Source: Streptomyces tauricus
GTDB taxonomy: Bacteria; Actinomycetota; Actinomycetes; Streptomycetales; Streptomycetaceae
NCBI RefSeq assembly: GCF_014650955.1
Contig: NZ_BMVY01000008.1
Span: 1 to 64,000 of the forward strand
Reading direction: 5' to 3'
DNA: 64,000 nucleotides
This document shows positions 62,752 to 64,000 of this stretch, piece after piece. Both the position numbers and the translations under genes were made by a program. Positions within the stretch are counted from its first letter, which is position 1, and every line of letters begins with the position of its first letter. A model generated the notes under the pieces. It did not search any database and was not told where the DNA came from. It worked only from the letters and a program-made list of their open reading frames with translations.

Positions 62752-63755
62752 CGGGTGGCTCCTTCGGCGGCTGCGGCGGCTGCTTCGTCGCGGGCCCGGG
62801 CGCGGGCCATAGCGCGGTCGAAGAGGTCATCGCCGGTGGTGGGGTCGAGGCCGGGGCCGGTCTGGGGGCCCGCGGCGCTGTTCATGGCCCCGTTGACGAC
62901 GCTGGCGAGCGTCGAGGGGTGGAGGTCCTTCTGCATCCAGCGGGCGATGCCGCGGCGGATCCAGTCGGGGTGGATGCCGTCCTCGTCGAGGAGGACGCGG
63001 ATTTCCTTGGACAGCTGGCCGATCACGCGCTTGGGCGGGCGGAGGGTGCAGCGGTCGAGCCACTCGCTGACGATCGTCTGCGCGGTGACGAGAGCTTCCG
63101 GAGCGTCGGCCTCAGCGTCGTCGAGGACCTCTCCGTCGAGAACCTCGTCTGGTGTGTCGTTGTGGCCGTCGGCCGACGACGGTTCGTCACCACAAGAGAG
63201 AGGTCTTGTAGAGAGAGGAGAGTGAGTAGGCGTCCGGGATTCCCGGACACTGACGTCCGGCGTTTCCGGACACTGAGACTCGTCAGCGTCCGGGTTTTCC
63301 GGACACTGGGTTTCTGGGTCAGTGTCTGGGTTTTCCGGATGCTGAGGGGGCTCAGTGTCCGGGTTTTCCGGACCCTCAAGTTCGGGTCCAGGGTCCGGAG
63401 TTCCCGGACTCTGATCGTCGTCAGTGTCCGGAGAATCCGGATCCTGAGGGGGTTCGTCAGTGTCCGGGATTTGCGGACTCTGAAGGGGGAGGATCCGGTA
63501 CTTCGCCGTGCCGTTCTTCTGGCCGGCCGAGACCTTCTCCAGGACGCTCTTCTTCATGAGGGCCTTGAGGACCTCGTACATCTGAGGGCGTGACACCTGC
63601 GCACGGCGGAGGATCTTCTCCGACTCGACGGAGGACCAGGTGACCCTCGTCGAGTCGCGGGCGTCGTCCGCCAGCACCGAGAGCGCGAGCTTCTCGCGGT
63701 GCGTTAGCGTCGTCGGTGCGTAGTCGAGCACCTCGACGTACAGGCGGCTGCCCAC
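62748..63755 (-). CDS. Replication initiator-like protein with internal iterons
   Basis: 335 residues from GTG 63755 (AGGAG eight nt before). N-terminal winged helix (about 10-85: TLTHREKLALSVLADDARDS; ILRRAQVSRPQMYEVLKALM; KNGTAKYRILPL). Residues ~90-180 are an Asp/Pro/Glu-rich repetitive linker (GPENPDTEPPQHPENPDTD type), encoded by the iterons. C-terminal helical domain (TIVSEWLDRCTLRPPKRVIG; DGIHPDWIRRGIARWMQKDL; HPSTLASVVNGAMNS). Layout is that of phage O-type initiators: DNA-binding head, linker containing the origin, and loader/helicase-binding tail. Confidence 0.78.
   Translation of the reverse strand: MGSRLYVEVLDYAPTTLTHREKLALSVLADDARDSTRVTWSSVESEKILRRAQVSRPQMYEVLKALMKKSVLEKVSAGQKNGTAKYRILPLQSPQIPDTDEPPQDPDSPDTDDDQSPGTPDPGPELEGPENPDTEPPQHPENPDTDPETQCPENPDADESQCPETPDVSVRESRTPTHSPLSTRPLSCGDEPSSADGHNDTPDEVLDGEVLDDAEADAPEALVTAQTIVSEWLDRCTLRPPKRVIGQLSKEIRVLLDEDGIHPDWIRRGIARWMQKDLHPSTLASVVNGAMNSAAGPQTGPGLDPTTGDDLFDRAMARARARDEAAAAAAEGATR
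63228..63482. repeat. Eight 25-nt interrupted-palindrome iterons, probable replication origin
   Basis: Units with arms CAGTGTCCGG and CCGGACACTG around a 5-nt spacer (often GTTTT) start near 63,228, 63,251, 63,284, 63,320, 63,353, 63,389, 63,422 and 63,458. The last six intervals alternate 36, 33, 36, 33 and 36 nt after a 33-nt step, all multiples of three, so the units also encode a protein repeat. AT content is locally higher in the spacers. The arrangement copies the lambda O/ori principle. Confidence 0.75.
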
Positions 63756-63822
63756 GTGCGTATCTCCTAGGTGGTGATGGCCGGTGGCCCGGCGGCCGAT
63801 GTCATCCGCCGGACCACCGGGG

Positions 63823-64000
63823 CTACAGGGCGGCGAGGACCTGGGTGGACCCGGTGAGCTGGTACTGGGTCTTGCCCTCGGTGTTCGCACCCCGGCAGGC
63901 GTCGTCGATGGGCTCCCCGTTGCGGACGTGGCGCTGGTACGCGGCCCGGGTCCCGCACGGCGCCAGATTCCACCGCCGGGTGCTCGACTTCTTCGCCTTC
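63823..64000 (-). CDS. Partial gene at window edge: small Cys-containing actinophage protein
   Basis: The last 58 codons before TAG 63,823 are open to the window end: KAKKSSTRRWNLAPCGTRAA, YQRHVRNGEPIDDACRGANT and EGKTQYQLTGSTQVLAAL. The APCGT..AY.RH.R.GEP.D..CR.A pattern is a frequent small domain in actinophages, with two conserved Cys. The N-terminus is outside. It lies 67 nt upstream of the initiator gene on the same strand. Confidence 0.7.
   Translation of the reverse strand, partial: KAKKSSTRRWNLAPCGTRAAYQRHVRNGEPIDDACRGANTEGKTQYQLTGSTQVLAAL

Larger units (their letters stand above)
17560..64000. mobile_element. Prophage (siphovirus-like, P22-type capsid), incomplete at right edge
   Basis: A continuous block of phage genes in canonical order: replication and SSB genes, early genes, terminases, portal, scaffold, major capsid, connectors, tail tube, frameshifted chaperones, tape measure, tail tip, endolysin and holin, nearly all on the minus strand. 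The left end abuts a severed host gene. The module is over 46 kb and runs off the right edge in mid-gene. Integrase, immunity repressor and replicative helicase are not seen and are expected further right. All large structural genes are intact, so the prophage may be functional. Confidence 0.93.

Noticed and set aside
63228..63482. CRISPR-like array (eight similar 25-nt palindromic units)
   Set aside because: Spacers between units are only about 8-11 nt, in fixed multiples of three, and the region is an open coding frame; no cas genes. Iterons fit better.
17560..64000. Integrase, excisionase or CI-type immunity repressor
   Set aside because: Searched for serine-recombinase and tyrosine-recombinase motifs and did not find any; expected beyond the right edge, so none is reported.

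Overview
The window is high-GC actinobacterial DNA and looks like a Streptomyces chromosome carrying a large resident prophage. Evidence for the host is the gene order infC-rpmI-rplT, an SpoU-type RNA methyltransferase, an orphan sensor kinase and pheST, frequent GTG/TTG starts, and several copies of a GC-rich dispersed repeat (core GCGCAGTTCCCCGCGCCCCT) of the kind found between Streptomyces genes.

Chromosomal part (1 to about 17,560): a membrane protein overlapping an orphan mycosin-type subtilisin; a beta-lactamase-fold serine hydrolase; an SseB-family protein; a DUF1844 protein; the infC operon, with a structured leader and an apparent AUC start codon; an rRNA 2'-O-methyltransferase; a soluble PAS histidine kinase; pheS-pheT; a PP2C/SpoIIE phosphatase; a TPR-type regulator; a NUDIX hydrolase; and a small coiled-coil membrane protein. 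It stops at the severed 3' end of a 3-hydroxybutyryl-CoA dehydrogenase gene (17,445-17,565, minus), which I take as the prophage attachment junction. The rest of that gene is not in the window.

Prophage part (about 17,560 to beyond 64,000): nearly all genes are on the minus strand, so the phage programme reads from the right edge leftwards. Right to left these are: a replication initiator-like gene with eight in-frame 25-nt interrupted-palindrome iterons inside it (63,228-63,482, probable origin); a loader-like protein, several small zinc-finger proteins, SSB and two DEDD-type exonucleases; many small, overlapping early genes; a block of small membrane proteins with a DUF2637-like protein, resembling the spread (Spd) genes of Streptomyces conjugative elements (47.8-51.9 kb); a lipoprotein moron; TerS, TerL, portal, minor head protein, an Rmf/CrpP-like mini-protein, scaffold and P22-type major capsid protein; head-associated proteins including an 1150-residue protein with about 24 tandem 20-residue repeats; connector proteins; tail tube; tail chaperones joined by a -1 frameshift on GGGAAAA; tape measure; tail-tip proteins; then amidase endolysin and holin-like genes. 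At the far left are probable cargo genes: a small XRE protein with repeated operators, two Cys-rich proteins, a TPR-XRE regulator and a HAD phosphatase. No integrase is visible; it is probably at the right end, outside the window.

Two plus-strand islands (47,130-47,759 and 52,068-53,089) interrupt the leftward programme and look like independently expressed morons. The most striking regulatory signal is a perfect 14-bp palindrome, CCCGTCATGACGGG. It occurs five times exactly and about seven more times with one or two mismatches, almost only between 47.0 and 62.1 kb, mostly inside genes or on start/stop junctions. I interpret it as a distributed repressor or stoperator system, comparable in layout to those of phages L5 and phiC31.
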